A stretch of 30,516 nucleotides of DNA from JAVZLH01 sp049700435 (GTDB taxonomy: Archaea; Thermoproteota; Bathyarchaeia; Bathyarchaeales; Bathycorpusculaceae), in assembly GCA_049700435.1 (NCBI GenBank), contig JBNAVK010000014.1, positions 1 to 30,516 on the forward strand. The letters are read 5' to 3'. This document shows positions 6,505 to 14,795 of the stretch, one piece after another. Position 1 is the stretch's first letter. Every line of letters starts with the position of its first letter. The position numbers were made by a program, and so were the translations under genes. The notes beneath the pieces were generated by a model. The model made no database searches, was not told where the DNA came from, and saw nothing but the letters and a program-made list of their open reading frames with translations.

Positions 6505-8793
6505 ATGAAACGGTTGCAATTAAAGATTAAAGTTGCTGGCATAGTTCAAGGAGTAGGTTTTCGCCCTTTCATCTATCGCATAGCCGTAAAAAACGGGCTT
6601 AAAGGTTATGTAAAGAACAGGGGTGATGCGGGAGTTGAAATTCTCGTTGAAGGCGAAGAAAATAACATTAAAAGTTTTATGCGTGATTTGGAGGAGAAAA
6701 AGCCGCCCCTCGCACAAATTTATGACATTATCACAACAGAAGCCGTTGGAAAAGAGGAATATGAAAAGTTCACGATTTACAAAAGTTCAGATGAAGCAGA
6801 GCTTTCTGGATCGGTTATTCCCCCAGACATAGCCATATGCAACGAATGCCTAAAAGAACTCAGGAACCCAAAAGACCCAAGATACGAATACTTCTTCATC
6901 ACATGCACCGACTGCGGTCCAAGATTCACAATCATCGAAAAGCTGCCATATGACCGCGAAAACACGACTATGCGAGAATTTCCAATGTGCAAATTCTGCA
7001 AGAAGGAATACACAGACCCTTTAAACAGGCGTTTCCATGCGCAAACCGTGGCTTGCCCAAAATGCGGTCCCAAAGTTTACTTAACAACGAGGAAGGGCGA
7101 GTTAATTAACGAAATTGACCCTGTTAGAGAGGCTGGTAAACTTCTTTCAGAAGGATTTATAGTGGCTGTTAAGGGTTATGGGGGTTTTCATGTTGCCGCA
7201 TCCACCATAAAGGACGAGCCTCTCGCTAGACTTAGACAAGTCAAGTATAGAAAACAAAAGCCATTCGCGATTATGGCTCGAAGCTTGGAAGCGATAAAAA
7301 CGTTCGCCGAAGTAAGCAGACAAGAGGAGGAGTTGCTGGCTTCCTATACGCGCCCTATAGTTCTGCTAAACAAAAGTGAAAGCTATCATCTTTCAGACTT
7401 GATTGCCCCGGGACTGCATAATGTAGGCGTTATGTTGCCTTACACGGGCTTGCATTACATGCTTTTCGACAAAGTAGAAGATCCCGCTTTCGTGATGACA
7501 AGCGCTAACCCGCCGAATCAACCTATAATAAAGGAAAATGAAGAAGCGTTGAAAACGCTTGGAGACACTGTTGATTATTTCCTCTTCCACAACCGAAGGA
7601 TAGCTCACAGATGCGATGATTCTGTTGTGCGGATGCACGGCGAGGACACGATTTTTATTAGGCGTTCTAGGGGCTACGCGCCCGCGCCAATCATGCTTAA
7701 GAAAAAAGCTGTGTGTTGTGTTGTTGGTTTGGGTGGAGAGCTGAACAACACCGCTTGCGTTTTGCTTGGAAACAAAGCCTTCGTATCTCAGCATATAGGC
7801 GATGTGGAAAATGTCGAGACAAGAGAATTTTTGGAAAACGCAACAAAACATCTCATACGCTTAACAAATAGCAAAGTGAAAATGGTTGCTTGCGATTTGC
7901 ATCCTAAATTTACGACTACTAAGCTTGCCCAAGATTTGGCTGAAGAAAACGGTTGGCAACTAATCCAAGTGCAGCATCATTATGCTCACATAGCTGCTTT
8001 GATGGCTGAGCACGATGTGGAAGAGATTGTAGGCGTTTGCTGCGACGGTTACGGATATGGTGCCGATGGCGGTGCATGGGGTGGAGAAATCCTTCTTTGC
8101 ACAAGTGAATCATCAAGTTTTAAGCGTTTAGCCCATCTTGAAAAGCAGCCGCTAATAGGCGGAGACTTGGCTACACGTTATCCACTAAGAATAGCTGCTG
8201 GAATGCTTTACAAAAAAATAGATGTGAAAGATTGGTTGCTTCAAAATAAACAGCATTTTCCACACGGTGAAAGCGAAATCCAAGTTATTCTCCATCAACT
8301 TGAAAAAAGAAGCAATATTATCGAAACTACAAGTTGCGGTAGGGTTTTGGATGTTGTTTCGGCTGTTTTAGGCATATGCTATGAACGTACCTATGAGGGC
8401 GAGCCGGCCATGAAACTTGAATCAGCCGCTTTAAAGGGTAAAGACGTTTTGAAGCTAAATCCTATAATAAAAAGTGTCACATTAGACACTACGCAGTTGC
8501 TTCTAGAAATATTTGAGAACAAGGATAAGCACAGTACAGCTGATTTGGCTTACTCTGCTCACGCCTACCTAGCCAGAGGCTTAGCTACTCTAGCCATAGA
8601 AAAAGCATTAGAAAACAACGTTAAGACTGTTGGTTTTTCCGGCGGCGCGGCATGCAACGAAATACTTGCTTCTCATATGCGGAAAACCGTGGAAGAGGCT
8701 GGTTTAAGATTCATTGCCCATAAGGTTGTTCCACCGGGCGACGGCGGACTATCCTTTGGTCAAGCGGTTGTGGGTGGATTTTTCCAGTTTTGA
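6505..8793 (+). CDS. hypF: Carbamoyltransferase HypF, [NiFe]-hydrogenase maturation
   Basis: HypF (762 residues) uses carbamoyl phosphate and ATP to carbamoylate the HypE C-terminal cysteine, the first step in making the cyanide ligands of [NiFe]-hydrogenase. All family domains are present in order: acylphosphatase (about 1-92, GVGFR at 16-20), four zinc-finger Cys pairs (112/115, 134/137, 162/165, 184/187 with the classic 18-24-18 spacing), a YrdC-like domain (about 200-385), and a Kae1-like carbamoyltransferase domain with VQHHYAHIAA near 490 and a GFSGGAACN nucleotide-binding motif near 710. Length is normal. It opens an operon with hypC and hypD. Its presence implies that the organism makes at least one [NiFe]-hydrogenase, although no hydrogenase subunit is in this window. 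Confidence 0.97.
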   Translation: MKRLQLKIKVAGIVQGVGFRPFIYRIAVKNGLKGYVKNRGDAGVEILVEGEENNIKSFMRDLEEKKPPLAQIYDIITTEAVGKEEYEKFTIYKSSDEAELSGSVIPPDIAICNECLKELRNPKDPRYEYFFITCTDCGPRFTIIEKLPYDRENTTMREFPMCKFCKKEYTDPLNRRFHAQTVACPKCGPKVYLTTRKGELINEIDPVREAGKLLSEGFIVAVKGYGGFHVAASTIKDEPLARLRQVKYRKQKPFAIMARSLEAIKTFAEVSRQEEELLASYTRPIVLLNKSESYHLSDLIAPGLHNVGVMLPYTGLHYMLFDKVEDPAFVMTSANPPNQPIIKENEEALKTLGDTVDYFLFHNRRIAHRCDDSVVRMHGEDTIFIRRSRGYAPAPIMLKKKAVCCVVGLGGELNNTACVLLGNKAFVSQHIGDVENVETREFLENATKHLIRLTNSKVKMVACDLHPKFTTTKLAQDLAEENGWQLIQVQHHYAHIAALMAEHDVEEIVGVCCDGYGYGADGGAWGGEILLCTSESSSFKRLAHLEKQPLIGGDLATRYPLRIAAGMLYKKIDVKDWLLQNKQHFPHGESEIQVILHQLEKRSNIIETTSCGRVLDVVSAVLGICYERTYEGEPAMKLESAALKGKDVLKLNPIIKSVTLDTTQLLLEIFENKDKHSTADLAYSAHAYLARGLATLAIEKALENNVKTVGFSGGAACNEILASHMRKTVEEAGLRFIAHKVVPPGDGGLSFGQAVVGGFFQF

Positions 8794-8842
8794 ACCATAA
8801 CTGATTTATTGCTGTGAAATTCTGCTATTCTATTGATGGACG

Positions 8843-9088
8843 ATGTGTTTGGCGATTCCAGCAAAAGTCATAAGCCTAAAAGATGATAAGGCGCAGGTGG
8901 ATTTCGGAGAGGGCGTTTTGAGAGAGGTTAATGTGACGCTTGTAGACGCTAAGGTAGGCGATTATGTTCTTGTTCACGCGGGTTATGCCATCCAAGTTTT
9001 AAGCGAAGAAGAGGCTTATGAAACGCTGAAGTTGTGGAGCGAAATCCTTGAAGCCTCCGCCGAAATTGAACAAAGAAAAGATAGTTGA
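8843..9088 (+). CDS. hypC: Hydrogenase maturation chaperone HypC
   Basis: An 81-residue protein starting MCLAIPAKV, the diagnostic HypC/HybG N-terminus whose Cys2 binds the iron centre being assembled and later the hydrogenase large-subunit precursor. It works in a complex with HypD as the scaffold for the Fe(CN)2CO unit. The OB-fold-like body (QVDFGEGVLREVNVTLV, YVLVHAGYAI) is intact. The ATG at 8843 is fixed by the required Met-Cys start. It lies 49 nt after hypF and ends five bases before the preferred hypD start. The short C-terminal extension is rich in Glu, Ser and Lys. Confidence 0.96.
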   Translation: MCLAIPAKVISLKDDKAQVDFGEGVLREVNVTLVDAKVGDYVLVHAGYAIQVLSEEEAYETLKLWSEILEASAEIEQRKDS

Positions 9089-9093
9089 CGGAA

Positions 9094-10173
9094 ATGACTG
9101 AAAAGTTAAGGTTTAGAGACCCGGAAACCGCAAAACGTGTAACAGAAAAAATTCGGGAAATCGCTCCGAAAAAAGAAACCGTGAAAATATGCCATATTTG
9201 CGGCACACACGAATGGACTATAACCCATTTCGGCATAAGAAGCCTCCTACCCGAAACAGTTGAAGTCATTGCTGGACCCGGCTGCCCAGTCTGTGTGACT
9301 CCAGCCTCTGAAATTGACGAGGCAATTCAGCTAGCTAAAAAAGGCGTTGCAGTCACATGTTTTGGTGATGTGCTGCGGGTTCCCAGTTCTGAAGGTTCTC
9401 TGCTGGACGCTAAAGCTGAAGGAGCTGATGTCAGAGTTGTTTACGGTGTTGGCGACGCGGTTAAAATGGCTAGGCAAGAACCAAGCAAGGAATTTGTTTT
9501 TTTCGCTATTGGTTTTGAAACCACTGCTCCGTCCACGGCGGCTGAAGTCCTGCACAAACCGCCAGTAAACCTTAGTTTTCTGGTTTCGCACAGGCTTATC
9601 CCACCAGCCATGGAACTCCTTTTAGGAATAGGTGACCTGCACATTGATGGCTTTATTGCTCCTGGTCACGTAAGCACAATTATTGGCTTAAAGCCTTACG
9701 AGGTTTTTCCGAAAGCATATCGCATGCCAACGGTCATAGCTGGATTTGAACCCCTAGATGTTCTATTCGCTATATACATGGTTCTTAAACAGTTCAAGGA
9801 AGGAAAAGCACGCTTAGAAAATGAATACGCACGCGCAGTTAATCCGGAAGGAAATTTGAAGGCGCAACAATTAATGAAGGAGGCTTTTGAAACCGTTGAC
9901 GGAGGCTGGCGGGGATTAGGCATACTGCCAAACTCCGCGTTGAAACTCTGCAAAGAATTTGCCTATTACGATGCGCGAGAAAAGTTCGATGTCAAAATCA
10001 AGTTTGGCAGAGACTTGTTGCCCGGGTGCCAATGCCACTTGGTTATGATTGGCAAGATTAAGCCGACAGAATGCCCGCTTTTTATGAAGACTTGCACTCC
10101 GCAAAAACCAAGAGGCGCATGCATGGTAAGCATAGAAGGCACATGCAGAATATGGGCAAAGGCAACAAAGTAA
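9094..10173 (+). CDS. hypD: Hydrogenase maturation factor HypD, Fe-S scaffold
   Basis: HypD holds the iron atom while cyanide and CO are attached, using a [4Fe-4S] cluster and redox-active cysteines. The sequence shows ICGTHEWT near the N-terminus (catalytic Cys and His), GPGCPVCVTP (iron-site Cys pair), the central segment FAIGFETTAP, and a C-terminal cluster-binding region with PGCQCH, ECPLF and KTCTP cysteines and a final GTCRIW. Length (359 residues from ATG 9094) is normal. TTG 9085, three codons upstream and overlapping the hypC stop, is an alternative start; neither has a convincing ribosome binding site, so the ATG is preferred. It directly follows hypC, matching the usual HypCD functional pair. 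Confidence 0.96.
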   Translation: MTEKLRFRDPETAKRVTEKIREIAPKKETVKICHICGTHEWTITHFGIRSLLPETVEVIAGPGCPVCVTPASEIDEAIQLAKKGVAVTCFGDVLRVPSSEGSLLDAKAEGADVRVVYGVGDAVKMARQEPSKEFVFFAIGFETTAPSTAAEVLHKPPVNLSFLVSHRLIPPAMELLLGIGDLHIDGFIAPGHVSTIIGLKPYEVFPKAYRMPTVIAGFEPLDVLFAIYMVLKQFKEGKARLENEYARAVNPEGNLKAQQLMKEAFETVDGGWRGLGILPNSALKLCKEFAYYDAREKFDVKIKFGRDLLPGCQCHLVMIGKIKPTECPLFMKTCTPQKPRGACMVSIEGTCRIWAKATK

Positions 10174-10202
10174 AGGATTGAGCCAAGGCTTTGTGGAAAA
10201 GC

Positions 10203-10246
10203 TTTTTATCTAGAAAGATGCAAAACCAATTATCGAGGTTTATTAA
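10203..10246 (+). promoter_or_regulatory. Promoter and leader of the DUF996 gene
   Basis: A TATA-like TTTTTATC lies at 10203-10210. GAGG at 10235-10238 is eight bases before the ATG at 10247. The predicted transcript start near 10231 leaves a short leader carrying this site, so the gene is probably read separately from hypFCD. Confidence 0.4.
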
Positions 10247-10858
10247 ATGAATATTGAATCAAGCAAAACATTAGGCGGTGTAGGCGCTATATTACTGATT
10301 ATTGGTTTTCTCGGCTTCTTCGCGGCAGGTCCAACAATTTTATTATGTCTCGTCGGCATCATACTGGTTTTAATTGCTTTGAAGGGCTTCGCAGACCACT
10401 ATCAAGAAAGCGGCATATTCAACAATGCTCTCTATGGGTTCATCACACTAATAGTGGGTGTGGTAGCCTTTTTCGCAGTGTTAGTGGCAATGGTTATGAT
10501 GGCAATTTCTGGGCTGGACATATCCGACCCGTTTGCAATTCAAAATTATTTCATGGACCTAAACAACCTCTGGAGCCTTATCGGATCCCTTCTTGTAGCC
10601 TTTGTCATACTCTTCATATTCGTTGTCGTTTCAGCTGTGTTCGTCAGAAAATCATTAGACAGCCTTTCAGCAAGATCTGGCGAAAAAATTTTTGGAACTG
10701 CGGGTTTGCTTTGGCTGATAGGCGCTGTGCTAACAATAATCGTGGTTGGTCTTATACTGATTTGGATCTCATGGATACTCATCGCCGTTGGATTCTTCTC
10801 CATCAAAACAACAGCCACCCAACCAACAGCGACGCAGGCTCCATCGCCTCCGCCATAA
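10247..10858 (+). CDS. DUF996-family integral membrane protein
   Basis: A 203-residue, very hydrophobic protein with about four to five predicted transmembrane segments: roughly 10-27 and 28-45 (possibly one hairpin), 60-88, 112-135 and 152-182. The opening SSKTLGGVGAILLIIGF is typical of archaeal DUF996 proteins, whose function is unknown. The last residues are a Thr/Pro/Ala-rich tail (TATQPTATQAPSPPP), which is presumably exposed. It sits between hypD and a zinc-ribbon gene, with its own promoter-like sequence, so involvement in hydrogenase maturation is not indicated beyond position. Family assignment rests on the N-terminal motif and hydrophobic pattern. Confidence 0.72.
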   Translation: MNIESSKTLGGVGAILLIIGFLGFFAAGPTILLCLVGIILVLIALKGFADHYQESGIFNNALYGFITLIVGVVAFFAVLVAMVMMAISGLDISDPFAIQNYFMDLNNLWSLIGSLLVAFVILFIFVVVSAVFVRKSLDSLSARSGEKIFGTAGLLWLIGAVLTIIVVGLILIWISWILIAVGFFSIKTTATQPTATQAPSPPP

Positions 10859-10872
10859 ACCAAACAGTCACC

Positions 10873-10890
10873 CTACTTTTTCTTCGCTTT
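10873..10890 (+). terminator. T-rich terminator after the DUF996 gene
   Basis: The run CTACTTTTTCTTCGCTTT follows the stop codon by about 15 bases. Oligo-T tracts of this kind are the usual archaeal termination signal. No hairpin is apparent. Confidence 0.35.
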
Positions 10891-10946
10891 GCATGTTAAA
10901 AGTTTAAACAATAGTATGTTTCACTTAGGATAGAGGATTGCTGAAA

Positions 10947-11156
10947 ATGAGCGCTCAGGATGACAAAACATACACTGGTGTATGTGTTGATTGCGGTTCG
11001 CCTTTAGTACTGTATGAGGTTGATTTTGAAAAAAATAGGCGGATTATGCAGTGCACTCGCTGCGGCTTGTACCATTTTTATAAGAAGGACTTTTTTGGCA
11101 AATGGAAACTTGTGAAGGCTGGTCGCGTTTCAGATTTGTGGAAGAGCTCGAAATAA
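10947..11156 (+). CDS. Small zinc-ribbon protein of unknown function
   Basis: A 69-residue protein with two Cys pairs, CVDC near residue 13 and CTRC near 37, spaced as in a zinc ribbon, followed by a Lys/Trp/Phe-rich C-terminus (HFYKKDFFGKWKLVKAGRVSDLW). Such small ribbons often bind nucleic acid or act as subunits of larger complexes; nothing here identifies the partner. ATG 10947 is preferred over TTG 10938 because AGAGGA (about 10932-10937) is then correctly spaced, and a TATA-like TTTAAACA lies at 10903-10910. Its 3' end converges on hypE with only nine bases between. Function is not recognised. Confidence 0.68.
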   Translation: MSAQDDKTYTGVCVDCGSPLVLYEVDFEKNRRIMQCTRCGLYHFYKKDFFGKWKLVKAGRVSDLWKSSK

Positions 11157-11165
11157 CGAGATTTT

Positions 11166-12233
11166 TCAGCAGATTCTCGGAACAGGGTCTCCTAGAGGTC
11201 TAGGAATAATCCTCTTGCCGCCAACAACAGTTTGCATAGCCACACCGCTAAAGTCTGCGGTGGCTTCGCCTATGATTTCCGCTTCTTTTCCCTCGCTTGT
11301 CCCCTTAAGGAATTTAAGGGCATCATTAGCTTTTTCTTTAACAACTCCCACGATTATTTTTCCTTCATTTCCAACTTCAAGCGGGTCCAAACCAAGCATT
11401 TCGCATGCTGCTTGCACATCTTCTCTTATTGGAATTTTGTCTTCGTAAATCAGTATGCCAACATTGGATTTCTCGCTGAACTCGTTTAGGGCGTCGGCTA
11501 AACCGCCTCTCGTTGGGTCTTTCATGGCAACCACCCCGCCCACTTCAGCAAGTAAACGTTGGATTAGGCGATTTAGGGGCTTCACGTCTGATTTTATGCC
11601 GCTTCCAAAACTTAATCCCTCTTGAGCGGATAAAACAGCCAGTCCATGGTCGCCGATTGTTCCTGAAAGTATTATTTTGTCGCCAGCTCTAAGATTTGAA
11701 TCCAAAACCCAACGTGCTTTAAAATCCCTTCTGAAACGCTTAACAACCTCGATGTTTCTTTCCAACGCGGCTGTTCTTCTCCCAATCCCAGAGATGTTTA
11801 TTATGCAACCGCTGAGGCTTCCCTTTTCCACAACCTTGGTGTCGCCAGTGACTATGCTAACGCCTGCTTCCCTACATGTTTTTTGCATGCTAGCCAAGAT
11901 TCTTTCAAAATCAGCCATAGCCAAGCCTTCCTCCAAAACAAAGCCGCAAGCCAAGGCATAAGGCTCAGCTCCCAAAACCGCAATATCATTCACGGTACCA
12001 GAAATAGCTAAGCGTCCAATATCACCGCCTGGAAAGAAAATAGGCTTAACGGCGTGAGAGTCGCTTTTGAGAACAATGTCGCCAACTACAGCCGCGTCAT
12101 CCAAAGCTTCAAGCGGCACTTCAAAATTAGCCGCGTTGCCAAAATATTTCACAATGTAATTTTTGACAAGGTCATGCATGACTGTTCCGCCAGCGCCATG
12201 CAACATGGTTATATGCTCATTTTTGACAGCCAA
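11166..12233 (-). CDS. hypE: Hydrogenase maturation protein HypE (thiocyanate-forming dehydratase)
   Basis: HypE accepts a carbamoyl group from HypF on its C-terminal cysteine and dehydrates it with ATP to the cyano group used for [NiFe]-hydrogenase. The 355-residue protein has the PurM/AIR-synthase fold: HGAGGTVMHDLV near the start, the metal/ATP segment DDAAVVGDIVLKSDSHAV (about 45-62), GDTKVVEKGS, and DPTRGGLADALNE near 240. It ends in the essential PRIC tail, whose last residue is the modified Cys. The start is TTG 12233, supported by GAGGGTGA just upstream on the minus strand. It is transcribed away from the transporter gene and towards the zinc-ribbon gene, so it is not in one operon with hypFCD, an arrangement that differs from many Hyp clusters. 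Confidence 0.96.
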   Translation of the reverse strand: MAVKNEHITMLHGAGGTVMHDLVKNYIVKYFGNAANFEVPLEALDDAAVVGDIVLKSDSHAVKPIFFPGGDIGRLAISGTVNDIAVLGAEPYALACGFVLEEGLAMADFERILASMQKTCREAGVSIVTGDTKVVEKGSLSGCIINISGIGRRTAALERNIEVVKRFRRDFKARWVLDSNLRAGDKIILSGTIGDHGLAVLSAQEGLSFGSGIKSDVKPLNRLIQRLLAEVGGVVAMKDPTRGGLADALNEFSEKSNVGILIYEDKIPIREDVQAACEMLGLDPLEVGNEGKIIVGVVKEKANDALKFLKGTSEGKEAEIIGEATADFSGVAMQTVVGGKRIIPRPLGDPVPRIC

Positions 12234-12354
12234 TTCGTCACCCTCGCTTTAACTCTGAATACCCTTAACTCTAAAGGTTAAACATAAATGAATCGCAAAA
12301 TACGCAAAAGGCTGCCCATCAACTATTTAAATTGAAGACAGTTTTTAGTAAGCT
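12234..12354. promoter_or_regulatory. Divergent promoter region between hypE and the EamA transporter
   Basis: For the + strand, TATTTAAAT at 12324-12332 lies about 27 bases before the ATG at 12355, which suggests a leaderless transporter mRNA. For the minus strand, a TTTATG-type A/T element near 12282-12290 precedes the hypE start by about 50 bases, followed by the GAGGGTGA ribosome binding site near 12239-12246. No operator-like palindrome is evident. Confidence 0.45.
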
Positions 12355-13242
12355 ATGGAGCAGAAGAAGGGCTATCTCCTAATTGCTTTGGCGTCTATCC
12401 TTTGGGGGACAATGGGTATTTTTGGAAAATTTGCCTTTGCCCAAGGAGTTAACCCTGTCACATTAACCGCGTTAAGAATTTCGATTTCTTCTGCTACTGT
12501 GCTGGTTCCAATGGTTCTTTTTAGGAAAAATCTACTTAAAATCAAAAGGAAAGACTTGCCGCAGCTAGCCATTTTCGGCGTTTTAGCCGTCGCCCTTCAA
12601 AGGATAGCCTACTTCTACACCGTTGATTTGACAACCGCCACAATAGCGGCTATAATGTTTTACACCTACCCCATCTTCGTAACAGCCTACGCCTCAATTT
12701 TCCTAAAGGAAAAAGCAACACCATCAACCATAATTGCCATAATACTGGCTTTTTTAGGCGTTGCACTTGTTGTAAGAGCCTACGAAGTCTCGCAGTTAAA
12801 TGCTAACATTTTGGGTTTGGCTTTTGGAATGCTTACAAGCATACTTTTCACCCTTTACTTCATAATGGTTAAAAAGCTGAGGGAACGCTACACCAACTGG
12901 ACTTTACTGGTTTATGGCGATGGAATAGGCGCGATTGCCTTGGCTCCAACGCTTTTCCATTCTTCTTCCCAAATTGTGAATTATCCGCTGCATCTTTGGT
13001 ACCTTATACTTGTCATAGCGTGGTTTCCATCCTTGACAGCTTACCTTCTTTTTTCTTACGCATTAAAGTACGTTGAATCTGCTAAGGGAAGCGTACTCTC
13101 CATCATAGAACCCTTGTCTGCGGCAGCGTTCTCTGCGACCATTCTTGGAGAAGCCTTTGAGTATCTGCAACTTGTAGGCCTAGCACTTGCATTAACCGGG
13201 ATAGTCCTGCTCTTTCGTAAACCAAAACTAAAAAATAATTAA
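12355..13242 (+). CDS. EamA/DMT-family membrane transporter
   Basis: A 295-residue inner membrane protein of the drug/metabolite transporter superfamily with ten predicted transmembrane helices arranged as two EamA repeats (about 5-137 and 150-288). The first helix carries the typical ALASILWGTMGIFGKFAF start with a small-residue-rich helix. The second repeat ends with VLSIIEPLSAAAFSATILGE, a common EamA motif. Substrates of the family include amino acids, nucleotide precursors and other metabolites; the sequence does not say which. It stands alone between the divergent hypE and the ribosomal operon, with its own TATA box and a hairpin plus T-run behind it. Confidence 0.9.
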   Translation: MEQKKGYLLIALASILWGTMGIFGKFAFAQGVNPVTLTALRISISSATVLVPMVLFRKNLLKIKRKDLPQLAIFGVLAVALQRIAYFYTVDLTTATIAAIMFYTYPIFVTAYASIFLKEKATPSTIIAIILAFLGVALVVRAYEVSQLNANILGLAFGMLTSILFTLYFIMVKKLRERYTNWTLLVYGDGIGAIALAPTLFHSSSQIVNYPLHLWYLILVIAWFPSLTAYLLFSYALKYVESAKGSVLSIIEPLSAAAFSATILGEAFEYLQLVGLALALTGIVLLFRKPKLKNN

Positions 13243-13259
13243 AATCATATATTCCTACG

Positions 13260-13286
13260 TTTCTTCGTATAGAAGGAAAGGTTTTT
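13260..13286 (+). terminator. Hairpin plus T-run after the transporter gene
   Basis: TTTCTTC (13260-13266) can pair with GAAGGAA (13272-13278, one G-U pair) across a GTATA loop, followed within three bases by TTTTT (13282-13286). It resembles an intrinsic terminator and lies 17 bases past the transporter stop, before the ribosomal promoter. Confidence 0.4.
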
Positions 13287-13349
13287 GGCTCAAAAATGAA
13301 GTTTATAAGCTTAATTCTGTCTAAAAAGCGCTTCAACTGAAGGAAAACA

Positions 13350-13400
13350 TTATAAATCGCTATGACGCTGTTCAATTGCACAGTTGGAGCGCGCATAAAA
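13350..13400 (+). promoter_or_regulatory. Promoter and leader of the ribosomal protein operon
   Basis: TATAAAT (13351-13357) predicts transcription from about 13377. GGAG at 13386-13389 then lies 11 bases before GTG 13401. An ATG at 13362 is in frame but would lie upstream of that transcript start, which is why GTG is taken as the L22 start. A second A/T element (TTTATAAG, about 13302-13309) lies further upstream and could be an additional promoter. Confidence 0.55.
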
Positions 13401-13889
13401 GTGCCAAAATGGGGATACTCAATAACAGAAGGGGAATTAGACCCTGAAAAAACCGTGAAGGCTAGCGGACGAGAGATTAGGGTATCCCCTAAATCAGCAC
13501 GGGAGATATGTAAAACAATTAAAGGGATGATGCTGACTCAAGCAAAACAATTTTTAAAAGATGTTATGGCAAAAAAGGCGGCTGTCCCCTTCAGAAGGTT
13601 CAAAAAGAAGGCTGGTCACCGTCACGGACTTGAGAAAGCTTATGCGGGCAGATATCCAGTGAAAGCAGCCAAGCACATTTTAAGAGTGCTTGAAGGCGCG
13701 GAAGCAAACGCAGAGTATAAGGGCTTAGACACTGAAAGACTTCGTATAATCCATGCCTCCGCTTACCCCGGAATGAAAGTCAAGCGATACACGCCGAGAG
13801 CTTTTGGAAGAACATCCCCAAAATTTGAAACATTATGTCACATTGAAATAGCCCTAGAAGAACAGCCAGAAACAGGGGAAGAAGCGTAA
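13401..13889 (+). CDS. rpl22: Large-subunit ribosomal protein uL22
   Basis: Archaeal L22 (162 residues from GTG 13401), which lines the peptide exit tunnel of the 50S subunit and contacts 23S rRNA. PKWGYSI at the new N-terminus is the family's normal opening, followed by LDPEKTVKASGREIRVSPKSAREIC. The basic beta-hairpin region and the GRTSPKFETLCHIEIALEE C-terminal segment are intact. Starting at ATG 13362 would add 13 residues without family support. It overlaps rps3 by one base (TAATG). In most archaea L2 and S19 precede L22; here a transporter does, so the S10-type operon is broken at this point. Confidence 0.95.
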   Translation: MPKWGYSITEGELDPEKTVKASGREIRVSPKSAREICKTIKGMMLTQAKQFLKDVMAKKAAVPFRRFKKKAGHRHGLEKAYAGRYPVKAAKHILRVLEGAEANAEYKGLDTERLRIIHASAYPGMKVKRYTPRAFGRTSPKFETLCHIEIALEEQPETGEEA

Positions 13890-14557
13890 TGTCCATAGTT
13901 AAACGTTTTATAACAGAATCCATAAAGAAGGCGGAGATAGACGAATTCTTGCAGAAGAAGCTTGAAAGAGCAGGATATGGCGGAGTAACAATCTCAAAAA
14001 CTCCCCTGGGCACCCACATTGTAATTTACGCGATGCGCCCAGGCTTAGTAATAGGGCGCGGAGGAGAAACAATAAGAGAACTTGCAAGCATTTTGGAAGA
14101 GAATTTTAAGGTTTCAAACCCACAGATTTCCGTTTCCGAAATCGAAGTTCCAGAACTGAACGCCTACGTTGTAGCCTCGCGGGTTGCAGCAGCACTACAA
14201 AGAGGAGTACACTTTAGACGTGCAGGTTTCTGGGCTCTAAACCAAGTTATGGAAGCAGGCGCCCTCGGAGCGGAAATAATCATAAGCGGAAAACTGAGGA
14301 CTGAAAGGGCAAGGTACGAGAAGTTCCGGGCTGGATATCTACCGAAATGTGGAGACCCAGCCTTAAAGTACATGCGGAAAGCCGAGGTTCACGTTCAACT
14401 GAAACCCGGCATATTTGGCGTGAGAGTTAGGATAATGCCCCCTGATGCGAAGTTTCCAGACAAACTCGAAATAGTTGAAGAGGTTCCGCAGGAAGAAAAG
14501 GTTGCGGGAGAAAGAGCGGAAGAGTTGAAAGAAGTAGAGGGGGAGGCAGAGGAATAA
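13889..14557 (+). CDS. rps3: Small-subunit ribosomal protein uS3
   Basis: A 222-residue S3 protein of the 30S head near the mRNA entry channel. A KH domain with MRPGLVIGRGGETIRELA lies at about 50-67, and the C-terminal S3 domain contains GALGAEIIISGKLRTERA and FGVRVRIMPPDAKFPD. The last 25 residues are an acidic Glu-rich tail (EEVPQEEKVAGERAEELK and on), a common archaeal feature. The ATG overlaps the L22 stop by one base, and L29 begins one base after its own stop. Confidence 0.97.
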   Translation: MSIVKRFITESIKKAEIDEFLQKKLERAGYGGVTISKTPLGTHIVIYAMRPGLVIGRGGETIRELASILEENFKVSNPQISVSEIEVPELNAYVVASRVAAALQRGVHFRRAGFWALNQVMEAGALGAEIIISGKLRTERARYEKFRAGYLPKCGDPALKYMRKAEVHVQLKPGIFGVRVRIMPPDAKFPDKLEIVEEVPQEEKVAGERAEELKEVEGEAEE

Positions 14558-14558
14558 A

Positions 14559-14795
14559 ATGCCTATACTACGAATCAAAGAAATTCGAGACATGCCCTCT
14601 GAGGAGCGATTAAAGAAACTTAACGAATTAAGAACTGAACTGTTAAGGTTAAAAACCATGATTAAAGCGGGCGGCACCGTCGAAAATCCGGGGAGAATAA
14701 AGGAACTGCGCAGAACTATCGCAAGGATACTAACAATAGAACATGAACAAAAACTTGGACGTGGAAAGGCAGCAACGGCTGGGAAGAAGAAATGA
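14559..14795 (+). CDS. rpl29: Large-subunit ribosomal protein uL29
   Basis: A 78-residue helical protein near the tunnel exit of the 50S subunit. It shows the typical LRTELLRLKTMIKAGGTVENPGRIKELRRTIARILTI pattern in two parts: an Arg/Leu helix, then the GRIKELRRTIARI helix. A short basic C-terminal tail (KLGRGKAATAGKKK) follows. It is coupled to rps3 by one base and overlaps the Rpp29 gene by four bases. No SUI1/eIF1 gene lies between L29 and Rpp29, although some archaea carry it here. Confidence 0.95.
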   Translation: MPILRIKEIRDMPSEERLKKLNELRTELLRLKTMIKAGGTVENPGRIKELRRTIARILTIEHEQKLGRGKAATAGKKK

